In this document: positions 8,842-17,308 of the stretch, one piece after another
Position numbering within the stretch: position 1 is the first letter of the stretch
Layout of the letters: each line of letters starts with the position of its first letter
NCBI GenBank assembly: GCA_009700115.1
Contig: WLMU01000012.1
Location: forward strand, 1-34,517
Reading direction: 5' to 3'
Length of the DNA: 34,517 nt
Origin: Actinomycetota bacterium
GTDB taxonomy: Bacteria; Actinomycetota; Acidimicrobiia; Acidimicrobiales; Acidimicrobilacustridaceae
Position numbers and translations under genes: made by a program
The notes under the pieces: model-generated
The model's input: only the letters and a program-made list of their open reading frames with translations
Databases searched by the model: none
What the model was told of the DNA's origin: nothing

Positions 8842-9797
8842 CAGCTGATCGCCTCGACCCGCCGCGCTCCAGCAGCCTCAGTTGCTTCAGTGGAGAAACC
8901 AAGGAAATGAGTTTCCGCGTGGAGGTCGACACCTGTTCGCTCGTGCACCTGTGCGCGGACAAGAGCCATGAGTTCCGCTACATCGTTGGCCGAACCGCCA
9001 TCGTCGACCTGAATGAAATTGGCATGCTTGGTCGACACCTCCGCAGAACGGAGACGCAAACCTTTCGCCCCCGCTTCATCAACGAGTCGACCCGCCGAAT
9101 CGGGAAGCGGATTGACAAAGACCGATCCGGCATTGGAGCCACCGGGTTGGTTCTCACGCCGCCATCGCACAATCTCTGAGATTTCCGCCTCGGCAGTAGC
9201 TCTGTCGCCCGCCGAAAGGGCAAGTTCAACATCGGTGACAACCAGTGAACGCCCGAGGGTTGAGGATCGGAATCCCAATCCGAGGTCGGCCAATGACATC
9301 TCTCTATGGTCGCCGCTCGCAAGATCCACCACGCGGACCCCGACGAGACCTTGTGCCATGTCAGAACCATGGCCACCAGCATTCATACGAACTGCGCCGC
9401 CGATTGAACCGGGAACTCCAACAGCCCATTCGAATCCGGTGAGCCCAGCGGCTGCAGTTCTGCGAGCGACGACTGGCAGCAACGCCGCTCCGCCAGCGTG
9501 CACCGTGGTTCCGGTAATCGTGATGCCGGCCAATCCCTCGCCAAGCGTGACAGCGATCCCGTGGAATCCCTCGTCGGCGACTAGCAAATTTGAGCCACGA
9601 CCAATGACAGCAAACGCGGAACCGAATTTTGCGATGACCTTGCCAATCGAACTGACATCACCTGGGGATTCCGCACGAACGCGAATAGCCGCCCGCCCAC
9701 CAACCCGATAGGTGGTGAACTCACCTAAACCTGCGTCGAGCGCAACACGATCACCAAAATCGTTTTGTAGCGCCGCGAAAACGGCGTCGAAGCTCAT
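8841..9797 (-). CDS. murB: UDP-N-acetylenolpyruvoylglucosamine reductase
   Basis: MurB reduces the enolpyruvyl group of UDP-GlcNAc-enolpyruvate with NADPH, giving UDP-MurNAc. The 318-residue product has the FAD-binding motifs TTYRVGG (28-34), VIGRGSNLLV (64-73) and VPGSIGGAVRMNAGGHG. The catalytic serine region is NAGSVFVNP, and the C-terminal part (LHAETHFLGF) supplies the conserved Glu. The ATG at 9797 overlaps the murC stop as ATGA. It is part of the tightly coupled murG-murC-murB-ftsQ block. Confidence 0.96.
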   Translation of the reverse strand: MSFDAVFAALQNDFGDRVALDAGLGEFTTYRVGGRAAIRVRAESPGDVSSIGKVIAKFGSAFAVIGRGSNLLVADEGFHGIAVTLGEGLAGITITGTTVHAGGAALLPVVARRTAAAGLTGFEWAVGVPGSIGGAVRMNAGGHGSDMAQGLVGVRVVDLASGDHREMSLADLGLGFRSSTLGRSLVVTDVELALSAGDRATAEAEISEIVRWRRENQPGGSNAGSVFVNPLPDSAGRLVDEAGAKGLRLRSAEVSTKHANFIQVDDGGSANDVAELMALVRAQVHERTGVDLHAETHFLGFSTEATEAAGARRVEAIS

Positions 9798-11203
9798 AAC
9801 GCTCTTCCTTGATTGAGAAGCACAAGAATTTCATCGGCGAGCGTCGTGATATCGCCAGCACCAAGGGTCAGACACAAATCACCTGAGCGCAGTTCGGATG
9901 CGAGGACCGCTGCCAGCGATTCCCGTTCAGCGACGTACTGCACCGCTTGTTCCGGATGTGCAGCTGCCACCGCATCGACAATGAGTTGGCCTGTGACTCC
10001 TGCACGCGGTGCCTCGCCGGCCCCATAGATACCCGTGAGTACAAGGAGATCAGCGTCTTCGAACGCATCGGCGTAGTCCTGCCAAAGCGTTTGCGTTCTG
10101 CTGTATCGGTGCGGTTGAAAGACAACAACAAGCCGTTCCCAATCGCCATCTTGGCCAGCCGAAATAGCTGCCGTTATCTCCGTAGGAAGATGGGCGTAAT
10201 CGTCAATAAAGACAATCCCATTCGCATCGCCTTTCGGCTCGAAGCGACGACCAACCCCACCGAACGTTGCAAGTGCCATTACACAGTCATCGAATGACAC
10301 TCCCAGTTGGAGTGCGAGTGCAATTGCCGCGCACGCGTTGAGCGCATTATGAGTACCAGGAACCGGGACATGAACCTGACCCAGTTCCTCTCCGCCAACA
10401 ACAACCGTGAAATCGACCCCAGAGCGCGAACCTTCCAGTCCAACAATGCGAACAGTCGCTTCATTGGAGAGTCCGTAGGTAATCGCCTTCATGCCACGCG
10501 CGAGACGAGCAGTATTGGGGTCATCTGCGCACAACACAACTGGTCCGCTTGTCGACGCTACGAAGCGTTCGAATGCCCGATAAAGATTTTCAAACGAACC
10601 GTGAAATTCAAGATGGTCGGCTTCGATGTTCGTGACGATCACTGCTTCATGGTCGATCGAGAAACCAGAGCCATCGCTTTCATCGGCCTCAAGAACAAAC
10701 CACTCGCCGTCTGACCATTTCGCATTGGTCCCGAGTTGACGGAGTTCTCCGCCAATAAGAAACGACGGATCTAGACCGGCGCCGAGAAGGATCAGGGCGA
10801 GCATCGACGATGTCGTTGTCTTCCCATGCGTTCCTGTCACAGCGATGGTTCGCCGCTCCGCTGCTATCGCTGGCAACAGCGCCGTGCGGCGAACTACGGG
10901 GAGCAAACGCGCTCGCGCCGCGATGATTTCAGGATTGCCTTCGGGTATTGCAGTCGAGACAACGAGGGCTTCGACATTGACACCAATATTGTCGGGACTA
11001 TGGCCGACATAGACAACAACGCCCTCAGAACGGAGTCGTTCAAGAACCGCTGACTCGACGACGTCACTCCCCGAAACTGCGTGACCCATTCCCACAAGCG
11101 CAGATGCAATCGCCGACATTCCTGGTCCGCCCACGCCAAGAATATGAATCGACCGTCGCTGTGTGAGCGAGGGAACGGGATCGCTCTCAATCGCGGCGGG
11201 CAT
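9794..11203 (-). CDS. murC: UDP-N-acetylmuramate--L-alanine ligase
   Basis: MurC adds L-Ala to UDP-MurNAc, the first step of stem peptide assembly. The 469-residue product has the Rossmann-like start IHILGVGGPGMSAIA, the ATP loop GTHGKTTT (about 124-131), the Mur ligase motif EADESDGS, and FIDDYAHLPTEI where most homologues have DDYGHHPTE. The start ATG 11203 lies 17 bases inside the end of murG and has GGAG 6 bases upstream; a longer in-frame start at 11239 would overlap murG further and is less likely. Confidence 0.96.
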   Translation of the reverse strand: MPAAIESDPVPSLTQRRSIHILGVGGPGMSAIASALVGMGHAVSGSDVVESAVLERLRSEGVVVYVGHSPDNIGVNVEALVVSTAIPEGNPEIIAARARLLPVVRRTALLPAIAAERRTIAVTGTHGKTTTSSMLALILLGAGLDPSFLIGGELRQLGTNAKWSDGEWFVLEADESDGSGFSIDHEAVIVTNIEADHLEFHGSFENLYRAFERFVASTSGPVVLCADDPNTARLARGMKAITYGLSNEATVRIVGLEGSRSGVDFTVVVGGEELGQVHVPVPGTHNALNACAAIALALQLGVSFDDCVMALATFGGVGRRFEPKGDANGIVFIDDYAHLPTEITAAISAGQDGDWERLVVVFQPHRYSRTQTLWQDYADAFEDADLLVLTGIYGAGEAPRAGVTGQLIVDAVAAAHPEQAVQYVAERESLAAVLASELRSGDLCLTLGAGDITTLADEILVLLNQGRAL

Positions 11204-12317
11204 GACGCTCCACAAGTTCGGCGACACTGTCGGCAGCATGAGGTTGAGCCAACGTGTGCGCGGCAGCGCCCATTCGCCCTAAACAACCCGGAGTGTCGAT
11301 AAGAGGTTCGACCTCGGCGATCAACCGCTCTCCATCAAGTTCACTATCAGGAATGAGTACCGCTGCTCCGGCACGAACAAGCGCCGCGGCATTGGCGGTC
11401 TGATGGTCACGAGGTGCCTGCGGAAGCGGAACAAGAACCCCGGCGACCCCAACCTCGGCAAGTTCGGCCACCGTGGTTCCACCGGCACGGCCAATGAGAA
11501 GGTCAGCAGCAGCCAGAACGGTATCCATGTGATCTTCGTAGCGCACCGCGACGTACTCAAGACCGTCGGTCTGGGGAAGCCTGTCCTGAACCAATTCCCA
11601 GTCTCGTGAACCGATGACATGACGGATGGCGAGATCAGTTCGAGTCGACCACTTGGGCAACGCTTCAAGGACCGCCTCATTCACTTTGCGCGACCCAAGC
11701 GAGCCGGTCACGACCGCTATGAAGGTCCGACGTTCACCAACCCCGAGCGATGCTCGTGCGATTTCGCGATCTGCGCTGCGGGTTATGGCGAGAACCTCCG
11801 CTCGCACAGGGTTGCCAGTAAGCACACTGCGGGGCAGGTCAGTTTCGACAAAGGGAACGGCACTGGCCTTTGCGAAGCGACCAGCGAGTCGGTTGGCCGC
11901 ACCAGCGCGCGCATTTTGTTCCATCACCACGATCGGCACTCGCCAAATGACTGCACCAATCGTGCACGAGACGCTCGCATACCCGCCAAGAACAAGCACA
12001 ACCTTCGGGCGTTGGCGACGAACGAGAGCAATCCCCTTCACAATCGCGCGAATCAGGCCCCACACGGCTGCAAGATTTTCGAAAGTGATGCGCCGCTGAA
12101 GACCCCTGCCCGGCAACATCGTCAACTCAAACCCTGCGGCAGGCACAAGCGTTCGCTCAAGGCCGCGTTCACTTCCAACGAAGTGAATCGTTGAGCGCGA
12201 ATGACCACGATCGACAAGCGCTGCAGCCACAGCAAGACCGGGCAAGACATGTCCGGCAGTTCCACCGCCGGCCACAAGGACAAAGGTGGCGGAATCGGCA
12301 GTAGGCCGATCCCCCAT
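11187..12317 (-). CDS. murG: UDP-GlcNAc:lipid I N-acetylglucosaminyltransferase MurG
   Basis: MurG is a peripheral membrane GT-B enzyme that turns lipid I into lipid II. The 376-residue product has the glycine-rich acceptor loop AGGGTAGHVLPG (16-27), the second motif LVLGGYASVSCTIGAVI with VVMEQNARAGAANR, and the UDP-GlcNAc site DLLIGRAGGTTVAELAEVG with PQAPRDHQTANA. The usual HEQN is MEQN here. The ATG at 12317 overlaps the ftsW stop by one base (TGATG), and the 3' end overlaps murC by 17 bases. Confidence 0.96.
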   Translation of the reverse strand: MGDRPTADSATFVLVAGGGTAGHVLPGLAVAAALVDRGHSRSTIHFVGSERGLERTLVPAAGFELTMLPGRGLQRRITFENLAAVWGLIRAIVKGIALVRRQRPKVVLVLGGYASVSCTIGAVIWRVPIVVMEQNARAGAANRLAGRFAKASAVPFVETDLPRSVLTGNPVRAEVLAITRSADREIARASLGVGERRTFIAVVTGSLGSRKVNEAVLEALPKWSTRTDLAIRHVIGSRDWELVQDRLPQTDGLEYVAVRYEDHMDTVLAAADLLIGRAGGTTVAELAEVGVAGVLVPLPQAPRDHQTANAAALVRAGAAVLIPDSELDGERLIAEVEPLIDTPGCLGRMGAAAHTLAQPHAADSVAELVERHARRD

Positions 12318-13477
12318 CAGCGTTCCTGTCGGGCGATGTTAAGGAGAATTCCCGACGCCGCCATCGTGAAGATGAGCGAAGATCCACCTGCGGAAACGAA
12401 CGGCAAGGGGACACCTGTGATCGGCAGGACTCCCACACACGCGCCAACGTTCACGAATGCTTGGATGAGAATCCAAGTGGTTATTCCAGTTGCTAACAAC
12501 ATGCCGAAACGGTCTCGGGAGCGAAGGGCGGTGCGGACGCCATAGAGAGCGAAGGCAAGAAATAGACCGATGACGAGCACTGAACCAAGTAGGCCAATCT
12601 CCTCGCCGATGATCGCGTAAATGAAATCGGTATGAGCTTCGGGGAGAAATCCCCACTTTGCTCGACCTTGACCGAGACCGGTACCGAGAACGCCTCCATT
12701 GGCGAATCCCACTTGGCTTTGAATCGTCTGAAATCCCGTGTTCAACGGATCCGCCCAGGGGTCAGCGAATGCCATGAGTCGACGCACACGATATGGCGCA
12801 GAGAAAGCAAAGAGGGTCGCAAGAGAGACGAGCAAACCCGAGAAGAGGGCCAACGGTTTTATCGGCACACCACCCACAAACAACATGACCAACACGATGG
12901 TCGCCAAAATGATCGTGGTTCCTAGATTTGGCTGAAGCATGAGTAACAACGCAAAGCCACAAAAAACGACCGCAATCGGCCGCATCACGGCCTTCCAATC
13001 ACGAATTTGACCAACGCGACGAGTCAACGTGTCTGCTGCGTAAAGAATGACGGCGAGTTTTGCCAATTCCGATGGCTGCACTCGTAACGGTCCCCAACCC
13101 AGCCAGCGGGCCGACCCATTCACTGATACCCCGAGCCCCGGAATCAGGACTGCAACCATCAATCCGGCTGTTGCAAAAAGCAACGGCTTCATAAACTTCG
13201 ACAACTGTTCGTAGGGGAAGCGGCTCATGAAGAACATCGCTCCGCAAGCGAGTACAAACCAACCAACTTGCAACCGGAACTGGTACCAAGACGAGCCATA
13301 TTGATAGAGCGCAGTTACCGACGACGCCGACAAAATCATCAGAAGCCCGAACAAATTCAGGATGATGATCAGAATCCAAAGAACTTTGAAATCGGTCGTA
13401 CGTGGCAGTGGCTCGCGAGCCGATTGAAGCAACCGACCTACTCGCGTGCGCGATTCGGTAACAGATGGGGCGCTCAT
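12317..13477 (-). CDS. ftsW: SEDS-family septal peptidoglycan glycosyltransferase FtsW
   Basis: FtsW polymerises lipid II at the septum together with FtsI. The 386-residue product has about ten hydrophobic segments and the SEDS motifs NGSARWLGWGPLRVQPSE, GLGQGRAKWGFLPEAHTDFI and GVLPITGVPLPFVSAGGSS. The catalytic Asp region of the family fits AEHTDFIFA-like AHTDFIYAIIGEE. The start ATG 13477 overlaps the murD stop as ATGA. Position between murD and murG is canonical. RodA is the alternative assignment, but the context favours FtsW. Confidence 0.96.
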   Translation of the reverse strand: MSAPSVTESRTRVGRLLQSAREPLPRTTDFKVLWILIIILNLFGLLMILSASSVTALYQYGSSWYQFRLQVGWFVLACGAMFFMSRFPYEQLSKFMKPLLFATAGLMVAVLIPGLGVSVNGSARWLGWGPLRVQPSELAKLAVILYAADTLTRRVGQIRDWKAVMRPIAVVFCGFALLLMLQPNLGTTIILATIVLVMLFVGGVPIKPLALFSGLLVSLATLFAFSAPYRVRRLMAFADPWADPLNTGFQTIQSQVGFANGGVLGTGLGQGRAKWGFLPEAHTDFIYAIIGEEIGLLGSVLVIGLFLAFALYGVRTALRSRDRFGMLLATGITTWILIQAFVNVGACVGVLPITGVPLPFVSAGGSSLIFTMAASGILLNIARQER

Positions 13478-14841
13478 GGGGCACCTACCGACACGAAATT
13501 GGGAAGTCGACGAACAGCGTCGGCAAAACGATCACCACGTTCGCTATAGGAAGTGAACCAATCGAAGGATGCACAACCTGGCGACAGCAACACGACATCT
13601 CCGGCTGTTGCCAGCGTCGCCGCCAGCGAAACCGCATCTTCGATCGATGAATGGACCACATGCACTTCGCATCGGTCGTTAAAACATGCCTGTACTTCCT
13701 CGGCCGCTTCTCCAATCGCAACCACTGCTCGAACTGGAGGCACACAATTGGCGAGCACTGAAAGGTCAAGGCCCTTGTTGCGTCCGCCGGCAATCAGAAC
13801 AACCGAGTCGAAAGCGGACAACGCGGTTGCCACAGCATGAGGCGTGGTCGCCTTTGAGTCGTCGAACCAGAGAGTGCCGTTGCATTCGCCAACAAGTTCC
13901 ACACGGTGATGGAGGCCTCGAAACGAGCGAAGAGTTTGCCGGAGACCTTCGATCGTTGCTCCTGCCGCCATCGCTGCAACCGACGCGGCGAGCGCATTGG
14001 TGATGTCGTGGGGGAATCCACGAGGAAGATCTTCGATTGCAAGAATCGCGGTGCCATCAGGCAGGCGTAGCCAACCATCGACAACCGTCGCATCTGCATT
14101 TGTTCCTGGTCCACCAAACGTCACCGTAGAAAGTTCAGGATTGCGATTCGCCAGCACTACCGGATCAGTCGCCGATGCAACGGCGACACCGGTTTCAGGA
14201 TCGAGGTGCATCCAAATGGAGGCCTTCGCCGCTTCATACGAAGCGAGCGATGCGTGTGCATCGAGATGATCTGGGGCGAAGTTCAACCACACTGCAACCG
14301 AAGGCTGGAACCATCGAGTAGTTGCGAGTCGGAATGACGAAGCTTCAACAACGAACACTTCAACATCTGGATCAGCGATCGCCTCTACCAACGGTGTATC
14401 GGTATTTCCGCAAGCAACGGCGCGAATACCTGACGCAAGCAACATCGCCGTGACAAGCGTCGTGACAGTGGTTTTCCCATCGGTGCCCGTGATGGCAACA
14501 ATCGGGCGAGAATCCCAGCGGTCGGCCAGATCAAATTCCGATTCCACTTCCTTTCCGCATGCGGCGGCGAGTTCAAAAATCGGGTGAGTTTCTGGAATCC
14601 CCGGACTGGGAATAACAAGATCGCACCCTGAGACAAGGCGCGTGAGGTCCTGCGAGGAAGGCGATTCGACGATTTCCACTCCCATTGATGCTGCCTCAGC
14701 GCGAATCGCGTCGGTGGGATGCTCATCGACAGCGATGACGGTCACACCATGGAGAGTCAGCGCTTTCGCAACAGCGCGCCCGGTAACCCCGAACCCCAAC
14801 ACGAGGGCGGACCCCAATGGGACGCGCATTGGCGACACCAC
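13474..14841 (-). CDS. murD: UDP-N-acetylmuramoyl-L-alanine--D-glutamate ligase
   Basis: MurD adds D-Glu to UDP-MurNAc-L-Ala. The product (about 455 residues) has ALVLGFGVTGRAVAKAL at the N-terminus, the ATP loop GTDGKTT (about 119-125), NFAPDHLDAHAS with the carbamylated-lysine region YEAAKASIW, and the C-terminal DDSKATTPHA and SPGCASFDWF motifs. The start is uncertain. GTG 14841 overlaps the mraY stop (TAGTG) and has GGGAG 10 bases upstream; GTG 14838 and ATG 14829 are alternatives that differ only by a few residues. Confidence 0.95.
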   Translation of the reverse strand: MVSPMRVPLGSALVLGFGVTGRAVAKALTLHGVTVIAVDEHPTDAIRAEAASMGVEIVESPSSQDLTRLVSGCDLVIPSPGIPETHPIFELAAACGKEVESEFDLADRWDSRPIVAITGTDGKTTVTTLVTAMLLASGIRAVACGNTDTPLVEAIADPDVEVFVVEASSFRLATTRWFQPSVAVWLNFAPDHLDAHASLASYEAAKASIWMHLDPETGVAVASATDPVVLANRNPELSTVTFGGPGTNADATVVDGWLRLPDGTAILAIEDLPRGFPHDITNALAASVAAMAAGATIEGLRQTLRSFRGLHHRVELVGECNGTLWFDDSKATTPHAVATALSAFDSVVLIAGGRNKGLDLSVLANCVPPVRAVVAIGEAAEEVQACFNDRCEVHVVHSSIEDAVSLAATLATAGDVVLLSPGCASFDWFTSYSERGDRFADAVRRLPNFVSVGAP

Positions 14842-15875
14842 TAGTCGATCACTCCCGGGAGACTCACGAAGTCTGCGTAATAGAGACCGAGCGCCAATGC
14901 GGTGAAGAGGCCAGCGACGATCCACAGTCGAATGATCACGGTGGTCTCAGGCCAGCCCACCAATTCGAAATGGTGATGAAGCGGCGCCATCCGGAAAATT
15001 CGGCGCCCGAACATTCGGAAGCTGCCTACCTGGAGCATCACCGAGACCGTTTCCATGACAAACAATCCGCCCACGATTGGGAGCAGCAGGATCGTGTTCG
15101 TACTGAGAGCAAGCGCTGCGAGTCCAGCGCCGATCGCAAGGGCTCCCGTATCGCCCATAAAGATCCGAGCAGGAGCTGCATTCCACCAGAGGAAACCAGC
15201 AACTGCTGCCATCATCGAGGCGGAAACGACAGCGGTATCAAGGAAACTCTGGTCGCCGTAAATCGAGTTGTGACGAAATCCCCAGAACGCAATCACCGTG
15301 TAAGCGGCAAAGCCAAAGATCGAAGCGCCTGCTGCCAATCCATCAAGTCCGTCGGTGAGGTTTACGGCGTTGGTCGTCGCATAGAAGATGATGACGGCGA
15401 GAACGACCCATCCGACTTTTCCGATGTCGACTCCAGGGAAGTCGAAACGTGAAAATGAAAGCGTCGTCGTGACGTTCGTAAAGGCGAGCATCGACAAAGC
15501 GAAAGCAGTGGCAACGACGAGCAACCCGACCGTTTTTGCTCGCTTCGATAATCCGAGGTTCCGCTCGCGAAATACTTTGATCGAATCATCAACTAGGCCC
15601 ACGGCTCCGGCTCCAACAATCGCAGCCATGCATAACAACCCACGTCGTGTGAAAACTGCTCCACTCAGATCGCTCACGAACCAGCCCACCGCTGCGGCCG
15701 CCACAAAAGCAAGGCCGCCCATTGTCGGAGTCCCCGCCTTTGTGATGTGACCTTGAGGCCCATCTTCTCGAATCGGTTGACCGATGCGGCGGTGTTCCAG
15801 CCACGAGATAAGAAAACGAGTGCCAAACAACGAGAGCCCCAAAGCAATCGCAGCGGCAATGAGGAGACGAATCAC
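14841..15875 (-). CDS. mraY: Phospho-N-acetylmuramoyl-pentapeptide transferase
   Basis: MraY transfers phospho-MurNAc-pentapeptide to undecaprenyl phosphate, making lipid I in the membrane. The 344-residue product has about ten hydrophobic helices and all family motifs: ITKAGTPTMGG, GLVDDSIKVF, NLTDGLDGLA, FMGDTGALAIGA and PLHHHFELVG. The ATG at 15875 overlaps the murE stop as ATGA. MurF, whose product makes the MraY substrate, is normally coded between murE and mraY but is absent here. Confidence 0.97.
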   Translation of the reverse strand: MIRLLIAAAIALGLSLFGTRFLISWLEHRRIGQPIREDGPQGHITKAGTPTMGGLAFVAAAAVGWFVSDLSGAVFTRRGLLCMAAIVGAGAVGLVDDSIKVFRERNLGLSKRAKTVGLLVVATAFALSMLAFTNVTTTLSFSRFDFPGVDIGKVGWVVLAVIIFYATTNAVNLTDGLDGLAAGASIFGFAAYTVIAFWGFRHNSIYGDQSFLDTAVVSASMMAAVAGFLWWNAAPARIFMGDTGALAIGAGLAALALSTNTILLLPIVGGLFVMETVSVMLQVGSFRMFGRRIFRMAPLHHHFELVGWPETTVIIRLWIVAGLFTALALGLYYADFVSLPGVID

Positions 15876-17305
15876 CGATATTCCTCAAGTTTCTTCCACT
15901 GTTCAGTAGCCACGACGCGATCGTCGAACTCCGAGCTGACGTCACCGATGATCTGGACTGTTTCGTGCCCCTTGCCAGCGATGAGAACAATGTCGTTGGC
16001 GGTTGCGGAGCGCAGGGCCAATGAAATCGCGGCTCGCCGATCTGGCTCGACAGTTACGACTTCAGCCCGGGGCCGCAACACTCGCCCTGCACCTTCAACG
16101 ATTGAAGCGATGATTTCCTCAGTTGTTTCTGTCCGAGAGTTATCGGCGGTAACGATCACCATGTCAGCATTCGAAACTGCAGTCTCGCCCATCAACGGAC
16201 GTTTCGAGCGATCACGATCTCCGCCACAGCCAAAAACAATGATGACTCGACCATCGACAAGATCACTTGCGGCAGAGAGGAGTTGCTCAAGCCCGTCCGG
16301 TGTATGTGCGTAATCGACCACGATGGCAAAGGGTTGGCCCGCATCGACACGCTGGAACCGACCATCAACGACCAACGGCAGCGACAAACCCTCGGCGATC
16401 GTGGCATCGTCGATACCGACCGCTCGTGCCGCATGCGCAGCTGCCAGTGCATTGCTGACGTTGAACGCGCCACCAAGAGCAAGAGCAACAGTGTGGCCCT
16501 CCCACCGAAACGTTGAACCGTCAACGGTGAGTTCGAGGTCCTCGACCTCACCGATTGAATAGCCATCGGTGGGGACGGTGGAGGTGTCGGCAAGCAGACG
16601 CCCATAAGGACTATCGAGGTTGACAACGGCACGTTCGCAGCGCGCTTCGTCAAAAAGACGCGCCTTTGTTTCGAAATACTGTTCGATCGAGCCGTGATAG
16701 TCGAGATGGTCGCGACTCAGATTCGTGAAGACCGCGACGCGAAACTTCATTGCATCGACGCGGTGCTGATCAATCGCATGCGATGAAACTTCCATCGCCA
16801 CCACGTCAATGCCGTGGTCGCGCCACTGCGCGAGCTGGCGCTGCAAATCCGGGGATTCAGGAGTCGTGCGAGCACCCGACAGCGTCCCAAGCACTTCAAC
16901 ACGACGACGTGCCGCAGTAAAAATATTCTGAAGCATCCAGGTCGTCGTGGTCTTCCCATTCGTGCCTGTCACTCCGATCACCAAAAGATCATCGGCCGGA
17001 TGGCTAAAACAAGCCGCAGAAACTGTGGCCATAGCTTCTCGAACATCGTGAACCACGAGTTGTGTTGCTTCGATATCGAGCCGATGGTCAACGAGGACTG
17101 CAACCGCTCCTGCGTGAACCGCTTCACGAGCGTGCAGATGACCATCATCATTGACGCCGGGAACGCAGCAGAAGAGTGAACCCTTAGAAATGAGTCGGGA
17201 ATCAAACGTCACGTCGGTGATTTCGAGGTCTGCGAAGGCAACAGCATCGCCGCCCCCGACGATGTCAACCTCGTTCAGTTCGGCAACGATCGTCGCCAGG
17301 CGCAC
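15872..17305 (-). CDS. murE: UDP-MurNAc-tripeptide synthetase, probably meso-diaminopimelate-adding
   Basis: MurE adds the third stem residue. The 477-residue product has the ATP loop GTNGKTTT (114-121), the MurNAc-binding VSSHAIDQHRV, SRDHLDYHGS and the carbamylated lysine in FETKARLF (K214). The specificity loop reads D-N-S-R at 388-391. DAP-adding enzymes normally have DNPR; the key Arg is kept, so meso-DAP is predicted, but Pro is replaced by Ser. Length is normal for MurE alone, so it is not a MurE-MurF fusion. The start is GTG 17305, 3 bases after the ftsI stop. Confidence 0.95.
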   Translation of the reverse strand: MRLATIVAELNEVDIVGGGDAVAFADLEITDVTFDSRLISKGSLFCCVPGVNDDGHLHAREAVHAGAVAVLVDHRLDIEATQLVVHDVREAMATVSAACFSHPADDLLVIGVTGTNGKTTTTWMLQNIFTAARRRVEVLGTLSGARTTPESPDLQRQLAQWRDHGIDVVAMEVSSHAIDQHRVDAMKFRVAVFTNLSRDHLDYHGSIEQYFETKARLFDEARCERAVVNLDSPYGRLLADTSTVPTDGYSIGEVEDLELTVDGSTFRWEGHTVALALGGAFNVSNALAAAHAARAVGIDDATIAEGLSLPLVVDGRFQRVDAGQPFAIVVDYAHTPDGLEQLLSAASDLVDGRVIIVFGCGGDRDRSKRPLMGETAVSNADMVIVTADNSRTETTEEIIASIVEGAGRVLRPRAEVVTVEPDRRAAISLALRSATANDIVLIAGKGHETVQIIGDVSSEFDDRVVATEQWKKLEEYR

Positions 17306-17308
17306 GCG

